From Armatimonadota bacterium (lineage in GTDB: Bacteria; Sysuimicrobiota; Sysuimicrobiia; Sysuimicrobiales; Sysuimicrobiaceae): DNA of 57,860 nucleotides. The stretch spans positions 1 to 57,860 of the forward strand of contig JAVKGX010000003.1 in the NCBI GenBank assembly GCA_031432545.1, written 5' to 3'. Both the position numbers and the translations under genes were made by a program. Positions 1 through 7,026 of this stretch are shown here, piece after piece; position 1 is the first letter of the stretch, and the number at the start of each line of letters is the position of its first letter. The notes under the pieces were generated by a model. That model was not told the DNA's origin, did not search any database, and was given only the letters and a program-made list of their open reading frames with translations.

Positions 1-1
1 C

Positions 2-277
2 GCACACGCGGCGATGGAGGTCGGGCCTTCCATCGAACTGGGAGAAGACCTGTGGGCGAAGATGGTCTACGACTTCGCCGTGGGGTTTCACCGAGAGGAT
101 CTCGACCCCGACGAGGTGGTCGGCGCACTCGTACCGATCTACTTCGGCCGGATCGCGGCATTCGCCGCCGAGACCGATTCGAAGACCACCGCCCAAGCCG
201 AAGAGGTGATCGAGCGGCAGGCCCGGGTGTTCGAAGAGTTGAAACCGCGGCTGATCCAGGCGTGGGACCGGGGTTGA
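2..277 (+). CDS. Glycosyltransferase, C-terminal fragment (5' end outside window)
   Basis: The reading frame is open to the left edge, so only the last 91 residues are visible and the internal ATG at 14 is unlikely to be the true start. The fragment is helical and charged, with phrases such as LWAKMVYDFAVGFH and FEELKPRLIQAW. These resemble the C-terminal tail of family-2/GT78/GT81-like glycosyltransferases that make mannosyl- or glucosylglycerate. That reading is from memory of the family and is tentative, because the catalytic domain is missing. The following gene makes a glycerate kinase, and a GpgS fusion and a GH63 hydrolase lie further along, which supports a role in glycosylglycerate metabolism. 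It could also be a glycosyltransferase of another specificity. Confidence 0.5.
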   Translation, partial: AHAAMEVGPSIELGEDLWAKMVYDFAVGFHREDLDPDEVVGALVPIYFGRIAAFAAETDSKTTAQAEEVIERQARVFEELKPRLIQAWDRG

Positions 278-315
278 TGTAACCGTAGCGTGCAGTCCGC
301 GCGGCTGACCTCGTC

Positions 316-1674
316 ATGTGGCAGGACGACCGCTGGATGCGATCCGGTGCCGATCCGGATCTGCGACGCGACGCGGCCGCGATCCTGGAAGCCGCCATAC
401 GCGCCGTCGATGCTCAGGAAGCCGTTCGCCGGTTTGTGCGGCGCGAAGGGGACGTCCTGTGGGTCGGGGCGTCGACCTACGATCTCAGTCGCATTCGACG
501 GGTGTGGGTCGTGGGTTTTGGGAAAGCTGCGGCGTCGATGGCCCGGGGACTGGAGGATGTCCTGGGAGACCGGATCGCCGGCGGGGTCGTCGTGGTGAAG
601 CACGGGCACCTGTCGGATCTGCGCTGCGTCGAGATCGTGGAGGCCTCACACCCGCTGCCCGATCGCGACGGCGAGGCGGGTGCACGCAAGATCGTGGAAG
701 TGCTCCGAGAGGCCGCAGACGGCGATCTGGTGGTTTGCGTGATCTCCGGAGGGGGATCGGCGCTGCTCCCGCTGCCGGCGGAGGGTCTCGGGCTCGAAGA
801 CAAGGTCGCCACCACCGACCTGCTGCTGCGCAGCGGTGCAACGATCGTCGAGGTGAATGCTGTCCGCAAGCACCTGTCGGCGGTCAAGGGCGGACGGCTG
901 GCGGCGGTCGCCTACCCGGCGCAGGTTGCGGTCCTCGTGCTCAGCGACGTCATCGGCAACCCGCTGGACGCCATCGCGTCCGGGCCGTTTGCTCCGGACC
1001 CGACCACCTACGCGGACGCCCTGGACATCCTGGGGCGCTACGGCCTCGAGGAACGCGTGCCGAAGACCGTGTTGGCGCGCCTGCGGCGCGGAGCATCGGG
1101 TGAGGTCGAAGAGACGCCCAAGCCCGGAGATCGGGTCTTCGAGCGGGTGACGACTACGATCGTCGGAAGCGTGGTGCAGGCGGCCGAGGCCGCGCAGGCT
1201 GAGGCTGTGGCGCGCGGGTACGCTTCCATGATCCTGAGCACGAGTGTCGAAGGAGAAGCTCGCGAGGTGGCTCGCGTCGTCGCCGCTCTCGCCAGGGAGG
1301 AACGCCAATACGGCCGTCCGGTGCCCCTTCCGGCCTGCCTGATCCTGGGTGGTGAGACGACGGTCACCGTGCACGGCAGCGGGCGAGGCGGGCGGAACCA
1401 GGAACTGGCGCTGGCTGCTGCCCTCGGGTTGGAAGGATGTGAGCGGACACTCGTCGTCAGCTTCGCAACGGACGGAACCGACGGGCCGACGGACGCTGCT
1501 GGTGCGGTGGCCGACGGCGACACGCTCCGACGCGCGCGGGACCAGGGGTTGAATGCGCACCGATATCTTGTGGACAACGACGCCTACACCTTCTTTGACG
1601 CGTTCGGAGACCTCCTGCGCACCGGCCCCACGAACACGAACGTCAACGACTTGATCCTGGTGATGGCGAAGTGA
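316..1674 (+). CDS. Glycerate 2-kinase (MOFRL family)
   Basis: This enzyme phosphorylates D-glycerate to 2-phosphoglycerate with ATP in the cytoplasm. The 452-residue protein has the two-domain layout of the class: an N-terminal DUF4147 domain (about residues 20-250) with the glycine-rich stretch VISGGGSALLPLP, and a C-terminal MOFRL domain with GGETTVTVHGSGRGGRNQE and the terminal TNTNVNDL signature. Length matches the family. Start ATG 316 follows the preceding gene by 38 bp; no strong SD is visible, and ATG 337 is a possible alternative. Glycerate could come from glyoxylate or from the GH63 hydrolysis of glycosylglycerate encoded at 19972. The family call is firm; the in vivo source of glycerate is inference. 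Confidence 0.9.
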   Translation: MWQDDRWMRSGADPDLRRDAAAILEAAIRAVDAQEAVRRFVRREGDVLWVGASTYDLSRIRRVWVVGFGKAAASMARGLEDVLGDRIAGGVVVVKHGHLSDLRCVEIVEASHPLPDRDGEAGARKIVEVLREAADGDLVVCVISGGGSALLPLPAEGLGLEDKVATTDLLLRSGATIVEVNAVRKHLSAVKGGRLAAVAYPAQVAVLVLSDVIGNPLDAIASGPFAPDPTTYADALDILGRYGLEERVPKTVLARLRRGASGEVEETPKPGDRVFERVTTTIVGSVVQAAEAAQAEAVARGYASMILSTSVEGEAREVARVVAALAREERQYGRPVPLPACLILGGETTVTVHGSGRGGRNQELALAAALGLEGCERTLVVSFATDGTDGPTDAAGAVADGDTLRRARDQGLNAHRYLVDNDAYTFFDAFGDLLRTGPTNTNVNDLILVMAK

Positions 1675-1693
1675 GGGTCTTGCCCCGGGCTGG

Positions 1694-3151
1694 TCAGGAG
1701 GAGGGGGAGGAGGTACGCTGGCCAGCGCGGTGGATGGGGATCACGCGGGCGCTGTGGCTAGGTGCTGGGGCGACGGTTTCCTCCGCCGGCGGCTCGATCG
1801 CAGCCGGGATGATCGGTCCCTTCAGTACGCCGCGGGCGATGAGTTCGTCTTCGAGCGCGCGGACCACCGAGAGGTCGTACTCCTTGCCGGCAACACTGTA
1901 TAGTTCCCGGACGGTGGCCTCCGGAGTCTTCGCCGGGCGGTAGGGGCGGTCGGTGGTCATCGCATCGTAGGCGTCGGCCACCGCCAGGATTCGCGCAGGG
2001 TAGAGGATCTCCTCGCCCTTCAGGCCCTGCGGGTAGCCCGAGCCATCGAGCCGCTCGTGGTGCTGGTGGAGGACGTCGAGGGCCGGCCGGTAGAGGCTGA
2101 TGCGTTCGAGGATACGTACCCCGGCTTCGACGTGCTCTTGCATCTCTCCGAGCTCGTCGGCGTCCAGTTTCCCCCGCTTCTGGAGTACGGCGTCCCGGAC
2201 CGCGACCTTGCCCACGTCGTGCACCCGGGCGATGACTTCCAGGTTGTGCAGGTCCTGACTGCTGATTCCCAGGCGCCGACCCAGCGCCGTCGCCAGCTCG
2301 GCCACCCGCTGGGAGTGCTGCGACGTATATGGATCCCGAAGGTCGATGGCGTCGGCCAGGGCCTGGATGAAGCTATCGGTCTCCGTGCGCAGACGGACGT
2401 AGTTCTCGTAGGAGAGTTTGGTGGCGATCATTGGTGGAATCAGGAGGAGCAATGCGGCCGGATGCAGGTTCCAAAGAAGCACAGCGATAACCGCGAGGCC
2501 AATCATTGCTCCAAACACCGGGGCCACGACGGACATATTCTGAAAGAGCACTGGAGGCAATGACAGGCCCTGGGCTACCGAGATTACCATTGCGATCATG
2601 CTACTGTTTGCAACAAAGAAGACACCGCCCGCAAGAAGTGCAGCAATGATGCTATGCGGCAGGGCATTCTGAAAGGCAGTGTTGCCCGCAACACTTTGAT
2701 AGGCGGTCCCAGCGAGAAACACTGAGACCCCGTACGTGGCGACGTTGTAGACCGTCTTAAACCAAGGCTTGCCGGCTTGAATGTGCGTTGTGGTTGCGGC
2801 AAACACCAGTAAGAGAAAGGCCACTGGCCATCCGTAAAGAATGAGAACAGGAAGGGCGATGATAATGGTAAGGGTTACCTCGGTGCCTTCCTTACCAATG
2901 TTGAACCTCGTAGGCCGAAGCTCAGTTAGGATTGCAGCGAAGGTCGCAGACATTAGCACAGCGACGTCCTGATGGAGAACCGGTACTCGATCACTGACCA
3001 ACAGCAAGACAACGTGGACGGCAAGCATGCCGAAGCCTGCTGTAACGACAGCAATCAGCAGCTTTAACTGCGGGCGCACCGGAGCATTTCCTCCGCTCGA
3101 GGGGCGGTACCCGCCCGTCGAGGGGAAGTTAGGGAGCAAATCGCGTGCCAC
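1694..3151 (-). CDS. Membrane-bound HD-GYP domain phosphodiesterase
   Basis: Predicted cyclic-di-GMP phosphodiesterase or related sensor. The N-terminal half (about residues 25-235) is a chain of hydrophobic segments resembling a MASE-type membrane sensor. The C-terminal half (about 250-440) is an HD-GYP domain: SQHSQRVAELA, the HD pair in ARVHDVGKV, then HHERLDGSGYPQGLKG, which carries the GYP signature, and DAYDAMTTDRPYR. All expected metal ligands seem present, so it should be catalytically competent. The start is GTG 3151; SD support is weak. It is the first long gene downstream, on the same strand, of the mini-ORF array at 3259-3580, and may be co-transcribed with it. The membrane domain reads more AT-rich than neighbouring genes. 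The ligand is unknown. Confidence 0.88.
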   Translation of the reverse strand: MARDLLPNFPSTGGYRPSSGGNAPVRPQLKLLIAVVTAGFGMLAVHVVLLLVSDRVPVLHQDVAVLMSATFAAILTELRPTRFNIGKEGTEVTLTIIIALPVLILYGWPVAFLLLVFAATTTHIQAGKPWFKTVYNVATYGVSVFLAGTAYQSVAGNTAFQNALPHSIIAALLAGGVFFVANSSMIAMVISVAQGLSLPPVLFQNMSVVAPVFGAMIGLAVIAVLLWNLHPAALLLLIPPMIATKLSYENYVRLRTETDSFIQALADAIDLRDPYTSQHSQRVAELATALGRRLGISSQDLHNLEVIARVHDVGKVAVRDAVLQKRGKLDADELGEMQEHVEAGVRILERISLYRPALDVLHQHHERLDGSGYPQGLKGEEILYPARILAVADAYDAMTTDRPYRPAKTPEATVRELYSVAGKEYDLSVVRALEDELIARGVLKGPIIPAAIEPPAEETVAPAPSHSARVIPIHRAGQRTSSPSS

Positions 3152-3258
3152 TTAGAACTACAGCCCCTCTGGCCTAGAAGATACAGAAGTGCCGTGTCAT
3201 CAGGGAGTGCGGAGAACTCTGGCTTTATCCCCTGGCGCAGGCACGATGTGCGGAAGCG

Positions 3259-3300
3259 CTAGGCCCAGCGCTCACACTTGGTACGACCCCACTTGTTCAT
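3259..3300 (-). CDS. Mini-ORF copy A, 13-residue peptide MNKWGRTKCERWA
   Basis: ATG 3300 to TAG 3259 encodes MNKWGRTKCERWA. A near-ideal SD, GAGGAGG (3306-3312 on the minus strand), sits 5 nt before the ATG. The peptide has two Trp, one Cys and a net positive charge. It is the copy nearest the HD-GYP gene, whose start lies 107 bp downstream. It matches no family I know. It could be a signalling peptide, a regulatory leader or an untranslated repeat. Confidence 0.55.
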   Translation of the reverse strand: MNKWGRTKCERWA

Positions 3301-3354
3301 GCCGCCCTCCTCAACACTGGGGTAGTCATGACGGTGAACTGAGAACTGAAGGTT

Positions 3355-3396
3355 CTAGGCCCAGCGCTCACACTTGGTACGACCCCACTTGTTCAT
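3355..3396 (-). CDS. Mini-ORF copy B, identical 13-residue peptide
   Basis: Exact duplicate of copy A at 96 bp distance, with the same SD GAGGAGG and 5-nt spacer and the same TAG stop. A 54-bp spacer separates its stop from the next start. The sequence is identical to copy A at DNA level, so this copy alone cannot show selection on the peptide. Confidence 0.55.
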   Translation of the reverse strand: MNKWGRTKCERWA

Positions 3397-3450
3397 GCCG
3401 CCCTCCTCAACACTGGGGTAGTCATGACGGTGAACTGAGAACTGAAGGTT

Positions 3451-3492
3451 CTAGGCCCAGCGCTCACACTTGGTACGACCCCACTTGTTCAT
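3451..3492 (-). CDS. Mini-ORF copy C, same peptide with a diverged upstream region
   Basis: Encodes the same MNKWGRTKCERWA. Upstream of the start, homology to the other copies ends right after the SD (GAGGAGG, then GCGCT instead of GCGGC). The shared block is therefore SD, ORF and downstream spacer, which favours translation as the conserved property. Confidence 0.55.
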   Translation of the reverse strand: MNKWGRTKCERWA

Positions 3493-3562
3493 AGCGCCCT
3501 CCTCTGGTTTGGTGTGCAGTGCCGGTACCACCGCGTCCGTACGATCCGTCGATGCGTAACGG

Positions 3563-3580
3563 CTAACCCCACTTGTTCAT
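3563..3580 (-). CDS. Mini-ORF copy D, truncated five-residue version MNKWG
   Basis: ATG 3580 followed by AAC AAG TGG GGT TAG. Only the SD region (AAGGAGT, 6 nt from the ATG) and the first five codons match copies A-C. Flanking sequence is otherwise different, apart from a similar CCAAACC block just upstream of the SD in copies C and D. It may be a decayed copy or a minimal regulatory ORF. Confidence 0.4.
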   Translation of the reverse strand: MNKWG

Positions 3581-3680
3581 GGCGCACTCCTTAATCCGGT
3601 TTGGCACGGTAGTTGCTCTTGCAGCACTGCGGCTACAAGTGCCAGCGGCCCGAGCCTCCGGCGTGCTGGGTACTACCTGT

Positions 3681-3716
3681 GTCTGGCGAGGGGGTCAGTG
3701 TGCCCTCGCGTCAGAC
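3681..3716. other. Strong hairpin 1 of the intergenic cluster
   Basis: GTCTG-GCGAGGG (3681-3692) pairs with CCCTCGC (3703-3709) and CAGAC (3712-3716), giving about 12 base pairs with a 2-nt bulge and a 10-nt loop. No T-run follows on the plus strand. It lies within 4 nt of hairpin 2. Confidence 0.6.
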
Positions 3717-3750
3717 AAAACAACCGACTGCGTCCGTCACAGTCGGTTGT
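3716..3750 (-). terminator. Perfect 11-bp hairpin with minus-strand T-run; candidate intrinsic terminator
   Basis: ACAACCGACTG (3720-3730) and CAGTCGGTTGT (3740-3750) are perfect inverted repeats around a 9-nt loop. On the minus strand the stem is followed by TTTTGTCT, as in a rho-independent terminator. Transcription from the 3750-4330 side would stop here before reaching the mini-ORF array. No clear minus-strand gene precedes it, so it may end a small RNA or act as an attenuator. Confidence 0.55.
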
Positions 3751-3782
3751 CCGGCACTTTCCTTGAAGTTAGCTGGAGATTT

Positions 3783-3810
3783 GACGCACACCCCGTCTGG
3801 GGTCGGCGTC
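3783..3810. other. Strong hairpin 3 of the intergenic cluster
   Basis: GACGC (3783-3787) with GCGTC (3806-3810) and ACCCC (3790-3794) with GGGGT (3799-3803) form a two-part stem with a GTCT tetraloop and a small internal loop. It lies 32 bp from hairpin 2, so three hairpins occupy about 130 bp. Confidence 0.5.
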
Positions 3811-4334
3811 CAAACTCCAAGCGTCAATCCGAGTTCGATTGTCCTGGAAGCTGAAAAGACCCTATCACCCCTGCAGCGCCAGCATGCGGCCTCTACCGCT
3901 GTGCTGTCAAGAAAGTTCGTTTTTCCGGCTGTCCCCCGCTTTCTATATCGGACTCCGTTATAAATGCATGGGCTACGGTTCTGGACAAAGAACGTGCGCT
4001 CGGCCTTCTTCCGCCGCATGTGGGGCGCGGCTCTCCGTAGGCCGGTCCAATGCATGGAGGTTGGCCGCTGGCACAAGCCGAGCGCTGGAGTTCGCTCGGC
4101 GGTGGCAGCGGTGCCTGCTATCATGACCCGGGACGGCCTGGATGGCCTAACGGGTCCATATTGCACTGCACGTGTCGCCACCGGACGGGGCGCACCACCC
4201 GGTCGTGACCGCCTCGAGACTTGATCCCCGTCCGGGGCTTTCAAGCGTGTCATGGGCCGCCGGCTTAAGGTCCGATCGAGGCCGCCGCACGGTTGACCAC
4301 CGGCACCGACCATTGGCTTTCGTGGGGTGACGCC
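3811..4334. other. Intergenic stretch before glgA without a convincing gene
   Basis: About 520 bp with several ORFs of 85-116 codons on both strands. None has a recognisable domain, and I accept none. The AT-rich site TTATAAATGCATGG near 3958-3971 looks promoter-like, and a plus-strand ORF of 86 codons starts there (ATG 3964). That ORF is Arg/Trp-rich and unsupported by homology. A TGCTATCAT element near 4116-4124 could be an extended -10 for glgA. Confidence 0.4.
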
Positions 4335-5798
4335 TTGCGGGTGCTGTTCGTCTCCTCGGAAGTTGCACCGTTCGCGAAGACCGGCGGACTCGCGGACGTG
4401 AGCGCCGCGCTGCCGGCTGCTCTGGCCCGAGCGGGGATCGACGCGAGGATCTGCATGCCGCGGTATGGTTCCATCCCCATCCCTGCGCCCTCAAGCCTCG
4501 TGCGCGAGAGCGGTGGGGAGATCGTCGAAACCTCGTTGGGTGACGTCACGGTCTGGATGGTGGATCATCCGGGCTACTTCGACCGTCCGGGCCTGTATGG
4601 GGAGGGCGGGCGCGACTACGAAGACAACCTGGAGCGGTTTGCGTTCTTCTGCCGCGCGGCGCTGGCATGGTGCCGGCAAAGCGGCTGGATCCCCGACGTG
4701 GTCCACTGCAACGACTGGCAGACCGCGCTGATCCCGGTCTACCTGAAGATCGCCCATTGTGGCGATCCCGATTTGCGGGACGTGGCCAGCCTCCTGACGG
4801 TCCACAACCTGGCCTACCAGGGCGTGTTTCCAGCCGAACGCTTCTCGGCCACGGGCCTGCCGCCGGAGCTGTTCAGTTCGGCTGCGTTGGAGTTCTGGGG
4901 CAAGGTCAACCTGCTCAAGGGCGGGCTGGTGTTTGCCGATCTGTTGAGCACGGTCAGCCCGACGTACGCGCGCGAGATCCAGACCCCTGAGTTCGGGTGC
5001 GGTCTCGACGGTGTCCTGCGCGAGCGGGCGCACGATCTGTACGGCATCCTCAACGGGGCTGACTACACGGTGTGGGATCCCTGGGTGGACGAACTCATCC
5101 CGGCCCGCTACAGCGCAGCCGACCTCAGCGGCAAGGCGGTCTGCAAGGCAGAGCTGCAGCGGGAGTTCGGTCTGGACCCGGCGCCAGAAGCGCCACTGTT
5201 GGGGGTGGTGTCGCGGCTCACGGATCAGAAGGGGCTGGACCTGATCGCGGCGTGCCTAGACCGGATCGTCGCGGCCGGCGCCCAGTTCGTCCTCCTCGGC
5301 ACGGGGGATCCCAAGTACCAAGACCTCTTCCGCAACGCTGCCCGGTCCCATCCGGGTTCGGTCGGCGTTCGGATCGGGTTTGACGAGCGGCTGGCGCACT
5401 GGATCGAGGCCGGCGCCGACATCTTCCTGATGCCGTCTCGCTACGAACCTTCGGGGCTGAATCAGCTCTACAGCCTCCGATACGGCACCGTCCCGGTCGT
5501 GCGCAGGACGGGCGGACTGGCCGACAGCATCACCGACGCCACACCGGATGCGATCGAGCGAGGTGAGGCCACGGGGTTCGTCTTCGTCGACTACACGGCC
5601 GATGCGTTGTGGACGGCCATCGAGCGAGCACTGGCTGCCCACCGGGACCCCGAGATCTGGTCCAGGTTGGTGCAGGCCGGGATGGCGGCGGACTTCTCGT
5701 GGGATCGGGCAGCGGCGGGCTACGTCGAGCTCTACCGTAAGGCGGTCGAGCGGCGCAGGGCCGGGCGGGACTTTGGCGACCGCGGATACGGAGGGTAG
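4335..5798 (+). CDS. glgA: Glycogen synthase GlgA (GT5)
   Basis: Transfers glucose from ADP-glucose (or UDP-glucose) to the non-reducing end of alpha-1,4-glucan. About 487 residues, the family norm. The nucleotide-sugar site KTGGLADV is near the N-terminus, HNLAYQG is mid-domain 1, and the second Rossmann domain has SRLTDQKGLDL, LGTGD and the catalytic region PSRYEPSGLNQLYSLRYGT. I chose TTG 4335 because known GlgA proteins begin directly with (M)RVLFVSSEVAPFAKTGG; GGGGTGA sits 5 nt upstream. An in-frame TTG at 4293 would add 14 residues. The ADP-glucose source, GlgC, is encoded at 17822. galT follows 116 bp downstream on the same strand. Confidence 0.93.
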   Translation: MRVLFVSSEVAPFAKTGGLADVSAALPAALARAGIDARICMPRYGSIPIPAPSSLVRESGGEIVETSLGDVTVWMVDHPGYFDRPGLYGEGGRDYEDNLERFAFFCRAALAWCRQSGWIPDVVHCNDWQTALIPVYLKIAHCGDPDLRDVASLLTVHNLAYQGVFPAERFSATGLPPELFSSAALEFWGKVNLLKGGLVFADLLSTVSPTYAREIQTPEFGCGLDGVLRERAHDLYGILNGADYTVWDPWVDELIPARYSAADLSGKAVCKAELQREFGLDPAPEAPLLGVVSRLTDQKGLDLIAACLDRIVAAGAQFVLLGTGDPKYQDLFRNAARSHPGSVGVRIGFDERLAHWIEAGADIFLMPSRYEPSGLNQLYSLRYGTVPVVRRTGGLADSITDATPDAIERGEATGFVFVDYTADALWTAIERALAAHRDPEIWSRLVQAGMAADFSWDRAAAGYVELYRKAVERRRAGRDFGDRGYGG

Positions 5799-5914
5799 TA
5801 TGGGGGCGTTCCCCGGCGCACGGTTGTCCCGATCACAGCGGAAGCCACCGCTCGTCGGACGGCCCGCGCGGACGGGGTGAGGGGGCAAACAAGGCAGGTA
5901 TCTGGAGGCCGCAG

Positions 5915-6991
5915 GTGCCCGAGTTGCGACGTGATGTCGTCTCCGGCCGCTGGGTGATCATCGCCACCGAGCGGGCCGCCAGGCCCACGGACTTCACGAA
6001 GTCGCGGGAGGCGGTGCTGGAGGACCGTGAGCGATGCCCGTTCTGCTACGGTCGCGAGAGCCGGACGCCGCCGGAGATTTTCGCGATCCGGCCCGACGGG
6101 ACCGCTCCTGATACCCCCGGCTGGCAGGTACGCGTGGTGCCCAACAAGTTCCCCGCACTGCGCATCGAAGGCGAGGTGAACCCCGACGGCGGTCCCCTCG
6201 CCGAGCACATGGACGGCGTGGGAGCCCACGAGGTCATCATCGAGACTCCTGACCACGATGCCCACCTCGGGCTGCTGTCGGCAGACCAGGTGGCAACGGT
6301 GCTGCGCGCATATCGGGAGCGCTACGTCGACCTCAGCCGCGATCCCCGCTTCCAGTACGCGTTGCTGTTCCGCAACCACGGCCGGTCGGCCGGCGCGAGC
6401 CTTTCCCATCCTCATTCGCAGCTGATCGCCCTGCCGGTGCTGCCGCGCCGGGCCGAAGAGGAGCTGGAAGTGGCGCGCACCTACTTCGCCGAGCACGCGC
6501 GCTGCCTGTACTGCGACGTCGTCGCGAGGGAGCTACGCGACGGAGGGCGCATCGTGCTCGCCAACGAGCAGTTCGTCGCCTACGAGCCCTACGCGTCTCG
6601 GTTCCCGTTCGAGACGTGGGTCGTCCCGAGGTTCCACCAGGCGTCGTTCGGTGATCTTGCCGACGACCATCTCCTGCCGATGGCCGAGGCTCTGGGTGCG
6701 ACGCTGCACAAGTTGCACGCGGCGCTGGACAACCCGCCCTACAACTTCATCCTCCACACCGCACCGTACAAGCTCCTGCCCAGGCACTACTACCACTGGC
6801 ACATCGAGATCATGCCCAGGCTGACCCACGTAGCGGGCTTCGAATGGGGAACCGGCTTCTACATTAACGTGGTGCCGCCAGAGCACGCGGCGCGCTACCT
6901 ACGCGAAGCCCCGGCGCGCGTGTCGGCAACGGAGGTGGCCGGGCCGCCCAAGGAGCCCCTCCGGGTGCACGGGGAGGTCGGCGGGAGATGA
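5915..6991 (+). CDS. galT: Galactose-1-phosphate uridylyltransferase GalT
   Basis: Exchanges UMP between UDP-glucose and galactose-1-phosphate in the Leloir pathway. The 358-residue protein begins PELRRDVVSGRWVIIA, typical of the family. It has the zinc-site CxxC in CPFCYGRES (about residues 47-55), the nucleophile motif SHPHSQLIALP (about 165-175) and a second CLYCD element. The C-terminal half keeps HYHWHIEIMPR. Start GTG 5915 has TGGAGG 7 nt upstream. No galK or galE is nearby, so it may serve general interconversion of hexose-1-phosphates and UDP-sugars beside glgA rather than galactose breakdown. Confidence 0.93.
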   Translation: MPELRRDVVSGRWVIIATERAARPTDFTKSREAVLEDRERCPFCYGRESRTPPEIFAIRPDGTAPDTPGWQVRVVPNKFPALRIEGEVNPDGGPLAEHMDGVGAHEVIIETPDHDAHLGLLSADQVATVLRAYRERYVDLSRDPRFQYALLFRNHGRSAGASLSHPHSQLIALPVLPRRAEEELEVARTYFAEHARCLYCDVVARELRDGGRIVLANEQFVAYEPYASRFPFETWVVPRFHQASFGDLADDHLLPMAEALGATLHKLHAALDNPPYNFILHTAPYKLLPRHYYHWHIEIMPRLTHVAGFEWGTGFYINVVPPEHAARYLREAPARVSATEVAGPPKEPLRVHGEVGGR

Positions 6992-7026
6992 CCACGTCGA
7001 CGTCGCAGTAGTTGGAGAAGACGACG

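Larger units (their letters stand above)
3260..3492 (-). repeat. 96-bp direct tandem repeat, two full copies plus one partial
   Basis: A 96-bp unit begins at 3260, 3356 and 3452. The first two units read as identical. The third matches for about 41 bp, to 3492, and then diverges after the SD-like GAGGAGG on the minus strand. A fourth, shorter echo of the core (CCCCACTTGTTCAT) lies at 3567-3580. The period is a multiple of three. On the minus strand each unit carries a complete short ORF with SD and stop, described separately. On the plus strand the repeats also read through in frame as a 32-residue repeat, but that reading has no credible initiation site. Confidence 0.95.

Noticed and set aside
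3189-3494. Plus-strand 101-codon ORF encoding a 32-residue repeat across the 96-bp units
   Set aside because: It reads through only because 96 is a multiple of three. It has no SD, and the diverged copies conserve the minus-strand SD and start instead.
3260-3580. Possible CRISPR array
   Set aside because: The unit is one 96-bp block with identical spacer sequence, not short repeats with unique spacers, and no cas genes are present.
3841-3875. Short resemblance to a conserved 23S rRNA stretch (GAAAAGACCC)
   Set aside because: Only about ten bases match; no rRNA context is present.
3613-3963. Cys-containing plus-strand ORF of 116 codons, and overlapping minus-strand ORF of 200 codons (3711-4313)
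   Set aside because: No SD, no recognisable domain, and they run through the strong hairpins. They look like chance ORFs.
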